Positions 46,940 through 55,633 of a DNA stretch of 64,000 nt are shown piece by piece (positions within the stretch are counted from its first letter, which is position 1; each line of letters opens with the position of its first letter). Made by a program: the position numbers and the translations under genes. The stretch is taken from the NCBI GenBank assembly GCA_002271215.1, contig CP018628.1, forward strand, positions 496,001-560,000. Direction: 5' to 3'. Below the pieces are notes generated by a model, which was given only the letters and a program-made list of their open reading frames with translations, was not told where the DNA came from and ran no database searches. Source of the stretch: Lelliottia jeotgali (lineage in GTDB: Bacteria; Pseudomonadota; Gammaproteobacteria; Enterobacterales; Enterobacteriaceae).

Positions 46940-46959
46940 GCGGCAGCTTCGGCTGCCGC
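46940..46959 (+). terminator. Hairpin between rraB and miaE
   Basis: gcggcagc-ttcg-gctgccgc, an 8-bp stem with a stable TTCG tetraloop, lies 10 bp after the rraB stop and 17 bp before miaE. The T run is weak (ttt), so partial read-through into miaE is likely. Confidence 0.55.
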
Positions 46960-46975
46960 TTTGCAAGGTTTCATA

Positions 46976-47734
46976 ATGGACTATCCGCAGATTCTCAGCC
47001 CCGTTCTTAACTTCCTCCACTGCCCGACCCCGCAAGCCTGGATTGATAAAGCCCGCGACCCGGCGAACCTGCCGCTGCTGCTCACCGACCATATGGTGTG
47101 CGAACTCAAGGCCGCGCAGACCGCGCTGCTGCTAGTGCGTAAATATGTCGCCGACAAAAGCGGGGCCGACGCGCTGCTCGAGTGGCTCAAACCCTATGAA
47201 GCCTTCACCTTCCGCGACGGCCCGGAACCGGATTTTATCGCCCTGCACAAGCAGATCGGCAAAAGCGTGATGCCCAAAACCGACGACCCGTGGGGCCAGG
47301 CGTTGATCGACAGCATGGTACTGTTGATTAAAGAGGAACTGCACCACTTCTGGCAGGTGCGCGAGGCGATGCTGGCGCGCAACATTCCGTACGTCAAAAT
47401 CACCGCCAGCCGTTATGCCAAAGGGATGCTGAAGGAAGTGCGCACGCACGAACCGCTGACGCTTATCGATAAATTGATCTGCGGGGCGTACATCGAAGCG
47501 CGCTCCTGCGAGCGTTTCGCCGCGCTGGCCCCGTTCCTCGACGACGACCTGCAAAAGTTCTATCTCTCGCTGCTGCGCTCGGAAGCGCGCCACTATCAGG
47601 ACTATTTGGCGCTGGCTCAACAGGTCAGCGATAACGATATCTCTTCTCGCGTACAGCAATTTGGCGAAATTGAAGCCACACTTATCTCGACACCGGACAG
47701 TGAGTTCCGTTTTCACAGCGGCGTGCCGGTGTAA
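46976..47734 (+). CDS. miaE: tRNA 2-methylthio-N6-isopentenyladenosine-37 hydroxylase
   Basis: The 252-residue non-haem di-iron monooxygenase hydroxylates ms2i6A37 to ms2io6A37 in tRNA, an oxygen-dependent step. Iron-ligand motifs are visible in KEELHHFWQVREAM and RSEARHYQDY. The start is ATG 46976 behind caaggtttcata. Present in Salmonella and Enterobacter, missing from E. coli K-12, so it helps place the organism outside Escherichia. Confidence 0.93.
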   Translation: MDYPQILSPVLNFLHCPTPQAWIDKARDPANLPLLLTDHMVCELKAAQTALLLVRKYVADKSGADALLEWLKPYEAFTFRDGPEPDFIALHKQIGKSVMPKTDDPWGQALIDSMVLLIKEELHHFWQVREAMLARNIPYVKITASRYAKGMLKEVRTHEPLTLIDKLICGAYIEARSCERFAALAPFLDDDLQKFYLSLLRSEARHYQDYLALAQQVSDNDISSRVQQFGEIEATLISTPDSEFRFHSGVPV

Positions 47735-47761
47735 TCCGACAGATCAAAAGGATGCGAGACG

Positions 47762-48493
47762 ATGAAGAGAGCCTGGAAACCGATTGTGATTGTTGCCGTA
47801 CTAGCCGCCGCCGTGGCGTGCTGGGTGTACTACGATAAGCAACGCCTGCAACACACCCCCGAACAGCAACTCGACACCACGCTCAACAGCATGCCTGCCT
47901 GGCAGGTGCTGAAGGAGCAAGACCCCGCATTCCAGCAACGCATCCGCAGCCAGATCCTCGCGATGCAGAAAGAGGGCGATTCCGAGCAGCAAATAATCGA
48001 TGTGATTCAACCGCAGATCCTGCACCTGCAGATGTCGCGCCTGCAGACCGCGCCGGACGCGAGCGTGGTGGATTATATGAAGGCCAACATGGAACAAACC
48101 GCCGCTATCCAGAAGGTGAGCGACGACGCCTGTTTTCGTTTCCTCTACCCGGACGTGAAGGGCGGCATCAACCCGCTGCGGGTGCTGGATAAACCGATGA
48201 TGCAGCGCCGCATGCAGGCCGACGCTGACATGATGCGCGCCGCCTACGGCAAAGACCGCCACACCGTGACGGCGCAGGAACGCGACACCGCCGTCGCCGA
48301 CGTGCGCCCGATCATGAAGGAGCTGGCCGCGAAGTACGGCGAGGATATCCAGCTGTTACAGGCTCCGGACAAGGCGGTGGGCAAAGAGAAGCTGTCGTGC
48401 GATATGGTGCAGGAGATGTGGGCCAAAGTGCTGCAACTGCCTGAAAGCCATGCCGCCGGTGTGATCCGTCTGGCGGTTTCCGAGCTGGAGTAG
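47762..48493 (+). CDS. Membrane-anchored protein of unknown function
   Basis: The 243-residue product has a single N-terminal membrane helix (IVIVAVLAAAVACWVYY, residues 8-24) followed by a soluble, helix-rich, mostly charged domain facing the periplasm (by the positive-inside rule, MKRAWK is cytoplasmic). One Cys pair (CFRFLYPDV, LSCDMVQ) might form a disulphide. Family not recognised beyond its usual place after miaE in related enterobacteria. The ribosome-binding site is aaaggatgcgagacg. Confidence 0.75.
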   Translation: MKRAWKPIVIVAVLAAAVACWVYYDKQRLQHTPEQQLDTTLNSMPAWQVLKEQDPAFQQRIRSQILAMQKEGDSEQQIIDVIQPQILHLQMSRLQTAPDASVVDYMKANMEQTAAIQKVSDDACFRFLYPDVKGGINPLRVLDKPMMQRRMQADADMMRAAYGKDRHTVTAQERDTAVADVRPIMKELAAKYGEDIQLLQAPDKAVGKEKLSCDMVQEMWAKVLQLPESHAAGVIRLAVSELE

Positions 48494-48600
48494 GGCGTTA
48501 CGCTGTTTTTTTCAACACTTAGCGCAGGATCAACGCGCTGCCGCTTGCAAGGCAGCGCGTGACAGGTATAATCCACAACGTTTCCGCATACCCCTTCAGT

Positions 48601-48685
48601 GCCGAAGTGGCGAAATCGGTAGACGCAGTTGATTCAAAATCAACCGTAGAGATACGTGCCGGTTCGAGTCCGGCCTTCGGCACCA
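48601..48685 (+). tRNA. leuX: tRNA-Leu (anticodon CAA)
   Basis: The 85-nt class II tRNA has its acceptor stem gccgaag / cttcggc with encoded acca end. The anticodon arm ttgattcaaaatcaa gives CAA. There is a variable arm and the T-arm ggttcgagtcc. It is the leuX gene, a classical insertion site of enterobacterial islands with P4-type integrases, and one follows here. Confidence 0.97.
48663..48685 (+). other. Presumed attL core in the 3' end of leuX
   Basis: The P4-type integrase immediately downstream uses tRNA 3' ends as attachment sites, so the T-arm/acceptor end (ttcgagtccggccttcggcacca) should be duplicated at the far end of the island. The second copy is not in this window, so this remains inferred. 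Confidence 0.55.
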
Positions 48686-48698
48686 ACAGTATGTAAAT

Positions 48699-48722
48699 AG
48701 ACCTCAACTGAGGTCTTTTTTT
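48699..48722 (+). terminator. leuX terminator
   Basis: The stem agacctca / tgaggtct with a 2-nt loop followed by six or more T residues is a strong intrinsic terminator directly after the tRNA. It isolates the tRNA from the integrase gene. Confidence 0.88.
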
Positions 48723-48798
48723 ATGTCTAAAATCCAGCATTTACCTACCTTTCTCGCTATATTAGCTCTCTCAAGGTCAACCGACTTCGACGTATATC

Positions 48799-48857
48799 TA
48801 CCAACACATGTTGGTACAGATGATGGTATTTCCGGTTCGATAATGCTTGTACCAACA
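48799..48857. promoter_or_regulatory. Three taccaaca octamers upstream of the integrase
   Basis: taccaaca occurs at 48799-48806 and 48850-48857, and inverted (tgttggta) at 48809-48816. The first two form the palindrome accaaca-ca-tgttggt. They lie between attL and the int start and are candidates for integrase arm sites or for autoregulation. Confidence 0.45.
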
Positions 48858-48871
48858 GGGAGGGGATAAGC

Positions 48872-50125
48872 ATGGCTCTAACAGATATCAAGGTCAGAAC
48901 AGCCAAGCCAACGGATAAGCAATACAAGCTGACTGATGGCAGTGGTATGCATCTTCTTGTGCACCCTAATGGTTCTAAGTACTGGCGTTTGCAGTACCGA
49001 TTTGGCGGAAAGCAAAAGATGCTGGCTCTGGGTGTTTACCCTGATGTGTCACTCGCTGATGCCAGGGCTCGCCGTGATGAAGCTCGTAAACTTTTGGCAA
49101 ACAGCATCGATCCGGGAGATAAAAAGAAAAATGATAAGGTTGAGCAGGAAGAAACACGTACTTTCGAACAACTTGCTATTGAGTGGCATGCCACAAATAA
49201 AAAGTGGTCGGAAGAACATAGCAGACGCGTGCTTAAAAGCCTGGAGGACAACCTCTTTCCAGCCATAGGTAAGCGTAATATTGTCGAATTAAAAACGCGC
49301 GACCTTTTAGCGCCTATCAAAGCTGTTGAGTTGTCTGGGCGTCTTGAGGTGGCTTCCCGTCTACAGCAGCGCACCACCGCAATTATGCGCTATGCGGTAC
49401 AGAGTGGTTTGCTTGATTATAATCCGGCACAGGAGATGGCCGGGGCCGTTGCTTCAAGTAACCGGCAGCATAGGCCTGCGTTAGAGTTGCGACGTACTCC
49501 CGAACTGCTTCAGCGCATTGATAGCTATACCGGCAGGCCTTTGACCCGTCTTGCCGTTGAGCTAACTCTTCTTGTCTTCATCCGCTCCAGCGAATTGCGT
49601 TTTGCTCGTTGGTCTGAGATCGATTTTGAAACATCAATGTGGACTATCCCTGCAGAGCGCGAAGCTATTGAAGGGGTAAAGCACTCCCAGCGTGGCTCAA
49701 AAATGCGTACGCCTCATTTGGTGCCGTTATCTCATCAGGCGTTAGCAATCCTTAAACAAGTACACAAACTTAGTGGCGATCGCGATTTTGTTTTCATTGG
49801 CGATCACGATCATCGCAAACCGATGAGTGAAAACACGGTGAACAAATCTTTGCGAGTGATGGGATATGACACGCAGGTTGAAGTCTGCGGTCACGGTTTC
49901 AGGACAATGGCGTGTAGTTCGTTGATTGAGTCAGGGTTGTGGTCGAGAGATGCAGTGGAACGGCAGATGAGCCATATGGAGCGTAACTCTGTGCGAGCGG
50001 CTTACATTCACAAAGCTGAGCATCTTGATGAGCGCAAACTGATGCTGCAATGGTGGGCTGATTTTCTGGATGCGAATAGGGATAAGGCGGTGAGTCCGTT
50101 TGACTTTGCCAAGCTTGGGCTGTGA
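48872..50125 (+). CDS. intB: P4-type tyrosine integrase of the leuX island
   Basis: The 417-residue integrase has an N-terminal DUF4102 arm-binding domain (ALTDIKVRTAKPTDKQYKL), a SAM-like core-binding domain (~95-190) and a tyrosine recombinase catalytic domain. Catalytic residues: Arg238 (FIRSSELRF), His341 and Arg344 in GHGFRT, and nucleophile Tyr378 in RAAYIHK. It is intact, so the island could still be excisable. Close in sequence to IntB next to leuX in E. coli. Confidence 0.95.
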   Translation: MALTDIKVRTAKPTDKQYKLTDGSGMHLLVHPNGSKYWRLQYRFGGKQKMLALGVYPDVSLADARARRDEARKLLANSIDPGDKKKNDKVEQEETRTFEQLAIEWHATNKKWSEEHSRRVLKSLEDNLFPAIGKRNIVELKTRDLLAPIKAVELSGRLEVASRLQQRTTAIMRYAVQSGLLDYNPAQEMAGAVASSNRQHRPALELRRTPELLQRIDSYTGRPLTRLAVELTLLVFIRSSELRFARWSEIDFETSMWTIPAEREAIEGVKHSQRGSKMRTPHLVPLSHQALAILKQVHKLSGDRDFVFIGDHDHRKPMSENTVNKSLRVMGYDTQVEVCGHGFRTMACSSLIESGLWSRDAVERQMSHMERNSVRAAYIHKAEHLDERKLMLQWWADFLDANRDKAVSPFDFAKLGL

Positions 50126-50463
50126 TTAGCCGCGGTTTCTCCCACAAAATGCGGAGTGGGGATTTTGCATAAGTTAAAGCAGTCTATCCAAAGGAGACCA
50201 ACAGTGCCAGCAGTGATGCTGGTGCTGCTAGTTAATGACGCTGCTAATTTTTTGTCTATTTTGCAATATGCGTTATGTCTCTCGATAGTAACCCTGTGTT
50301 AAATATCGATAGGGCCAGTCTGCCGCAATGAAGAATCGAAAGAAGGTATTGATTTAAGTGGGGGAGTGTTTACTTACCTGTTCGGACCGGTTTTTTTCGA
50401 TACAATGCTACCAGTATTTAACTAATTCTAAGCACAGGCGCTTTATAATCGAGAGGCGATTGA
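50126..50463. promoter_or_regulatory. Intergenic region upstream of hsdR
   Basis: There is no convincing gene in these 338 bp. A 32-codon hydrophobic frame (GTG 50204-50302, behind aaggagacc) is possible but unsupported. A tataat hexamer at 50444-50449 lies only 15 bp before the hsdR start, and a second -10-like tacaat is at 50401-50406. Promoter activity for the hsd operon is likely here. Confidence 0.4.
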
Positions 50464-53400
50464 ATGGATGCTTTAAGGGCTACAACATCGACAAATTTCA
50501 GTTTTCTCGCTGAACATGACCCGCTGTTTCTACAAATCGCCGCTGCTGCAGAAAATGCCTTCTCAGGCGATCCCAACACCACCTTGATTAAATTGCGCCA
50601 ACTAGGTGAAGCCTTAGCACAACATATTGCTGCGCTGGTCGGGCTCACGTTTGATGAACCGCCCACTCAGGCTGATTTACTCTACCGCCTCAATCGCGAG
50701 CTAAAATTTGAACCCATGGTACGCGAGCTATTTCATCTATTGCGGATAGAGGGCAACAAGGCCACTCACCAGTTCAAAACCAAGCACAAAGAGGCGCTGG
50801 ATGGCTTAAAAGTGGCGCGAGCGCTAGCTATCTGGTTCCACCAATCTTTCGGAAAGCAGGGCGCGGCCTTTAAACCCGGCGCTTTTATTGCTCCCCCAGA
50901 CCCGAGCAATCAGCTCAGGCAACTCCAAACGGAAATCGATCGCCTCAAAAGTGAGCTCACTAACGCCAACATACAGCTAGATTCCAGCCAACAGCTGCAA
51001 AAGTTACTGGTGCAGGAAAAGAGTGAATATGAAACGCTGGCGCTAGCCATGGATGATGAAACCAAGGTGTTAGCATCGCAGGCGAAAGAACAGGAAATTG
51101 AACTCGAAAAGCTTCGACAGCAATACGAAGAAAAACTAAAAAACCTACAAGCACAGCTGACCGAAAAAGATGAAAAGCAGGCCCGAACAAGACGGCAAGA
51201 GTTTACCCAGAAGAGCCGCCGTGCCAGCCAACATATCGCGTTAAATGAAGAACTCACCCGTATACTAATTGACCAAAACTTAAATGATGCGGGCTGGCTT
51301 GCTGACAGTCAGGAACTGACCTGGGCTAACGGAACTCGCCCTGAAAAGGGGATCAACAAAGCCATTGCCGAATGGCCTACGGAGCATCAGGGTAAAAAAG
51401 GCCGCGCTGATTACGTTCTTTTTTGCGGTTTAACTCCGCTGGCCACGGTCGAAGCCAAAAAAGAAAACACCGATGTTGCGGGAAAAATTCCGCAGGCAGA
51501 GCGCTACAGTAAAGGCTTCAAAATCACTTTCCCCATGATCGGTGCATGGGAGCGGGAAGGCAGAACCATTGCATGGGCGGATGAAACTGACGGGCATTAC
51601 ATTATCCCGTTTGTATACTCCTGCAACGGTCGCCCCTACGTGCCACAGTTGGCCGAGTCATCAGGAACTTGGTTCAGGGATGTGCGAGAACCGTCCAACA
51701 TCCGCCGTGCGCTGCAAAAGTTTCATACCCCACAGGGTTTGCTGGATAAGCTCGAACGCAGCAAAGACAGCGCCGAACAGAAGCTAAAGCAAGAAGGCTT
51801 CGCTTACCTCCGGTTACGTGATTATCAGCAAAAGGCCATTCTCGCCGTTGAAAGCACATTGGCGCAAAACATCCGCAATGCCCTGCTGGCGATGGCGACC
51901 GGCACCGGGAAAACACGCACCATTGTTGGCTTGATGTACCGTTTTCTGAAAACTGAACGCTTCAAGCGCATCCTGTTTCTGGTTGACCGCACGGCTTTGG
52001 GCGACCAAGCCACGGACACCTTCAAAGAAGCGCCGCTGGAGCAAAACCAGACGCTGTCTCAGATTTACAATATCGCTGAGCTCGGCGATATGGCGACACA
52101 GGCAGAAACTCGAGTACAGGTCGCGACGGTACAGGCCATGGTTAGCCGCATTTTTGCCTCGGACACACCCCCGCCGGTGGATGAGTTCGACTGCATCATC
52201 GTTGATGAAGCCCACCGAGGCTACACCTTAGATCAAGAAATGACGGAAGGGGAGCTCTCGACCCGTGACGCCAGCCAATACCTCTCTAGCTACCGTCGGG
52301 TGCTCGATTATTTCGACGCGGTAAAAATCGGCCTTACCGCCACCCCGGCGAAACACACCAGCGATATCTTCGGCAAACCGATTTACATCTACTCCTACCG
52401 AGAAGCCGTGGCTGATGATTGGCTTATCGATCATGAACCTCCAATCCGTTATGAAACGCTGCTGACGCAAAATGGCATCCACTTTGACAAAGGGAGTCAG
52501 GTACATGCCATTAATATCCACACCGGAGAGGTTGAGATTGACCAGCTAGAAGACGAGCTGGATTTCAACGTCGATGCATTTAACCGTGGCGTCATCAGTG
52601 AAAACTTTAATCGGGTTATTTGCCAACAACTCGTGAAAGAGCTCGACCCCTTTGGCGAAGAGAAAACGTTGGTTTTCTGCGTTACAGACAAACATGCCGA
52701 CATGGTCAAACGCCTGCTGGATGAAGCGTTCTCTGCCGAATATGAAAACTATAATCAAGCGGCCGTAGAAAAAATCACTGGTGGAAGTGACAAAGTCAAT
52801 CAGCTGATCAAACGTTATAAAAATGAGCGCTATCCGAATATTGCAGTCACCGTTGATTTGCTTAGTACCGGCATTGATGTGCCGAAGATTTGTAATCTGG
52901 TTTTCTTGCGTCGGGTGAAGTCACGTATTTTATTTGAACAGATGATAGGCCGCGCAACGCGCCGCTGTGATGACATTGGCAAAACGGTCTTCCGTATTTA
53001 CGATCCAGTGGATATTTATGAGGCCCTCAGCGACGTCAACACTATGAAACCGTTGGTCAAAGACCCCAATATCACGCTTGAGCAATTGGTCAGCGAGTTA
53101 ACCGATACTGAACAGCTTGAAAAAGCGCTCAACAGCCCCGGCGAACAGACAGGTGAAACTCAGGCTGATGTGGTGCTCAGTCAGTTAAGCCAAAAGGTGA
53201 TGCGCATCCTGCGTAAAGCGGAAAAACGGTCAGAAAATCGCCCAGCGGTGAAACAAAAATTGGCTGACCTCCATCAACTGTGGGGCGTTGAGCCAAAACA
53301 GCTGCATCAACATCTGCATCACTTAGGGCCGCGTCAGGCGGCAGCTTTCATCCAACAACAGCAAGGGCTAATTAGCCAGCTCAACGAGATAACTACATTA

Positions 53401-53988
53401 CTCGGAAGTGAATACCGGCCGATTATTTCTGAGCATCATGACCAACTACAGGAACGTAATCAGAGCTACGGTAGCCATCAGCGGCCAGAAGATTACTTGG
53501 AAAGCTTTGCGGATTTTATTCAGCAGCAGCTTAACCAATCCACTGCGCTGGCCGTGGTTGTCAACAAACCCCGCGACCTCACTCGTGAACAGCTTAAAGA
53601 GATCCGCTTATTATTAGACGGTGCGGGTTATTCCGAAGCTAAACTACAAACTGCCGTGCGTAATCAAACCAATCAGGATATCGCTGCAAGCATTGTCGGC
53701 CATATTCGCCGTGCTGCACTAGGGGAGCCTCTTGTGCCTTTTGCACAGCGCGTATCACAGGCAATGATCAACATTTATAACAGCCGCGCATGGACAACCC
53801 AGCAACGAAAATGGCTGGATCGTCTGGCAAAACAGCTGGTTCATGAAGTGATCATTGATCACCAATTTATTAACAGTAGTTTTGCTGACGATGGCGGCGT
53901 AAAACAGCTCAATAAGATATTGGTAGACCAATTGGACAGCGTGCTGGATGAACTTAACGGTGCGATATGGCCACAACAAAGCGCCTGA
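50464..53988 (+). CDS. hsdR: Type I restriction endonuclease subunit R (HsdR)
   Basis: The 1174-residue motor-nuclease subunit has an N-terminal DUF4145-like domain (1-125), a long coiled coil rich in Gln/Glu/Lys (~150-255), and a PD-(D/E)xK nuclease with Asp316 and Glu330-x-Lys332 (ADYVLF ... TVEAKKEN). Next comes an SF2 helicase with Walker A GTGKT at 480-484, DEAH at 581-584 and motif VI EQMIGRATR. A helical C-terminus would bind HsdM/S. It translocates and cuts DNA lacking the HsdMS methyl mark. First gene of the defence operon. Confidence 0.95.
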   Translation: MDALRATTSTNFSFLAEHDPLFLQIAAAAENAFSGDPNTTLIKLRQLGEALAQHIAALVGLTFDEPPTQADLLYRLNRELKFEPMVRELFHLLRIEGNKATHQFKTKHKEALDGLKVARALAIWFHQSFGKQGAAFKPGAFIAPPDPSNQLRQLQTEIDRLKSELTNANIQLDSSQQLQKLLVQEKSEYETLALAMDDETKVLASQAKEQEIELEKLRQQYEEKLKNLQAQLTEKDEKQARTRRQEFTQKSRRASQHIALNEELTRILIDQNLNDAGWLADSQELTWANGTRPEKGINKAIAEWPTEHQGKKGRADYVLFCGLTPLATVEAKKENTDVAGKIPQAERYSKGFKITFPMIGAWEREGRTIAWADETDGHYIIPFVYSCNGRPYVPQLAESSGTWFRDVREPSNIRRALQKFHTPQGLLDKLERSKDSAEQKLKQEGFAYLRLRDYQQKAILAVESTLAQNIRNALLAMATGTGKTRTIVGLMYRFLKTERFKRILFLVDRTALGDQATDTFKEAPLEQNQTLSQIYNIAELGDMATQAETRVQVATVQAMVSRIFASDTPPPVDEFDCIIVDEAHRGYTLDQEMTEGELSTRDASQYLSSYRRVLDYFDAVKIGLTATPAKHTSDIFGKPIYIYSYREAVADDWLIDHEPPIRYETLLTQNGIHFDKGSQVHAINIHTGEVEIDQLEDELDFNVDAFNRGVISENFNRVICQQLVKELDPFGEEKTLVFCVTDKHADMVKRLLDEAFSAEYENYNQAAVEKITGGSDKVNQLIKRYKNERYPNIAVTVDLLSTGIDVPKICNLVFLRRVKSRILFEQMIGRATRRCDDIGKTVFRIYDPVDIYEALSDVNTMKPLVKDPNITLEQLVSELTDTEQLEKALNSPGEQTGETQADVVLSQLSQKVMRILRKAEKRSENRPAVKQKLADLHQLWGVEPKQLHQHLHHLGPRQAAAFIQQQQGLISQLNEITTLLGSEYRPIISEHHDQLQERNQSYGSHQRPEDYLESFADFIQQQLNQSTALAVVVNKPRDLTREQLKEIRLLLDGAGYSEAKLQTAVRNQTNQDIAASIVGHIRRAALGEPLVPFAQRVSQAMINIYNSRAWTTQQRKWLDRLAKQLVHEVIIDHQFINSSFADDGGVKQLNKILVDQLDSVLDELNGAIWPQQSA

Positions 53989-53999
53989 TTCTGGTAAAA

Positions 54000-54054
54000 T
54001 TCGCTAGCGAAACTCGCCTTTTTAATCGCGCTTGCGGCATATTTCGCGAGCGAA
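54000..54054. promoter_or_regulatory. Two similar palindromes between hsdR and hsdM
   Basis: ttcgctagcgaa (54000-54011) and ttcgcgagcgaa (54043-54054) have centres 43 bp apart (four helical turns) in the 79-bp gap before hsdM. Paired operators at this place could bind a regulator so that methylase is made before or independently of R. The binding protein is unknown. Confidence 0.45.
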
Positions 54055-54067
54055 TGCAGGAAAAATA

Positions 54068-55633
54068 ATGAGTAATAATAACGATATCGTACAAAAACTG
54101 TGGAACCTGTGTGATGTACTGCGTGATGACGGCATCAACTACAGCGATTACGTCACCGAACTAGTGCTACTACTGTTTATCAAAATGGTGCATGAAAATA
54201 CCGAAGCAGAAATATTAGATCAGCACACTTTACCGCAGGGCTGCCGCTGGGGCGATCTCAACAGTTTATCGGGCCTCAACCTGCTTAACCATTACAAACA
54301 AATGCTGTTGAAGCTCTCCAGCGGCAAAGACGCTGAAGGTAATTCGGTTCATGCCGACCCGCTGATTAGCGCCATTTATGACGATGCGCAGACTCGCCTG
54401 CGTGAGCCTCGTCATCTCGAACAGATGATCCGCACCCTCGACCAAATTGACTGGTTTAGTGCTAAAAAAGACGGTCTCGGTGATCTTTATGAAGGTCTGC
54501 TGGAGAAAAACGCCGGAGAGACAAAATCTGGCGCAGGACAATATTTTACGCCGCGAGCCTTAATTAACAGCATGGTACGCTGCATTAAGCCACAGGCTGG
54601 AGAAGTGATCCAAGATCCCGCTGCGGGGACCGCAGGATTTTTGATTGCCGCCGATCAATACATCAAGCAACAAACCGACAACCTCTACGACCTGACGGCC
54701 AAAGCGAGAACCTTTCAAAAAAATAAAGCCTTTGTTGGTGTGGAACTGGTTCCGTCTACGCGCCGCTTGGCACTGATGAACTGCCTGCTGCACGGCATGG
54801 AAGGGGATGACGAAGGCGTCGTGCATCAGGGGAACGCGCTGGGTATGGCGGGGGCTAGTTTGCCTAAAGCTGATATCATTCTTGCTAACCCGCCATTTGG
54901 TACGGCGAAGGGAGGCGAAGCCAGCATTACCCGAGATTTTACACACCCAACCGGTAACAAACAGCTGGCATTTTTGCAGCACATCTATAATAACTTAAAA
55001 CCGGGTGGACGTGCCGCAGTGGTGCTGCCCGATAACGTCCTATTTGAAACGGGGGTCGGCACCGAAATTCGTCGCGACCTGATGAACAAATGCAACCTAC
55101 ACACCATTTTGCGTTTACCCACCGGGATTTTTTATGCCCAAGGGGTGAAAACCAACGTTTTGTTCTTCACCAAAGGCAGCGCCAACAACAAACATCAGGA
55201 TGAAAACTGTACCGAAAACGTCTGGGTTTATGACCTGCGCAGCAACATGCCAAGCTTTGGCAAACGCACCCCGTTTGGTGAGCAACATTTAAAACCCTTT
55301 GAAGCGGTTTATGGTGATGATTCCAACGGCCAAAGCCCGCGTAGCGAAGGGGAATGGAGCTTTAGCTCCGACAAGCTCGACGCGCCCGATAACGCCGAAA
55401 ATCAGCACGTTGATGACCGCATGGCGACCAGCCGCTGGCGCACATTCAGCCGCGAATGGATCCGCGATGTTAAAGGTGATTCATTAGATATCTCATGGCT
55501 GAAAGATAACAGCAGCGTTGATGCTGCTAACCTGCCTGAACCTAGCGTATTAGCGATTGAAGCAAAGGAAGAATTAACCACTGCTTTAGCAGAGCTGGAT
55601 GCTTTATTGACTGTATTAGGAGCAACTCGCTGA
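54068..55633 (+). CDS. hsdM: Type I restriction-modification methyltransferase subunit M (HsdM)
   Basis: The 521-residue N6-adenine methyltransferase has an N-terminal HsdM domain (NNNDIVQKLWNLCDVLRDDG), the AdoMet site in VIQDPAAGTAGFLIAADQY and the catalytic motif IV NPPF at Asn274. Start: ATG 54068; the ORF extends to 54032 without family support. Its stop overlaps the hsdS start (tgatg), so M and S are made together. Confidence 0.96.
   Translation: MSNNNDIVQKLWNLCDVLRDDGINYSDYVTELVLLLFIKMVHENTEAEILDQHTLPQGCRWGDLNSLSGLNLLNHYKQMLLKLSSGKDAEGNSVHADPLISAIYDDAQTRLREPRHLEQMIRTLDQIDWFSAKKDGLGDLYEGLLEKNAGETKSGAGQYFTPRALINSMVRCIKPQAGEVIQDPAAGTAGFLIAADQYIKQQTDNLYDLTAKARTFQKNKAFVGVELVPSTRRLALMNCLLHGMEGDDEGVVHQGNALGMAGASLPKADIILANPPFGTAKGGEASITRDFTHPTGNKQLAFLQHIYNNLKPGGRAAVVLPDNVLFETGVGTEIRRDLMNKCNLHTILRLPTGIFYAQGVKTNVLFFTKGSANNKHQDENCTENVWVYDLRSNMPSFGKRTPFGEQHLKPFEAVYGDDSNGQSPRSEGEWSFSSDKLDAPDNAENQHVDDRMATSRWRTFSREWIRDVKGDSLDISWLKDNSSVDAANLPEPSVLAIEAKEELTTALAELDALLTVLGATR

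Noticed and set aside
50204-50302. 32-codon hydrophobic frame behind aaggagacc between the integrase and hsdR
   Set aside because: The ribosome-binding site is attractive, but the peptide is short and low in complexity, and there is no context support. Mentioned only in the intergenic entry.
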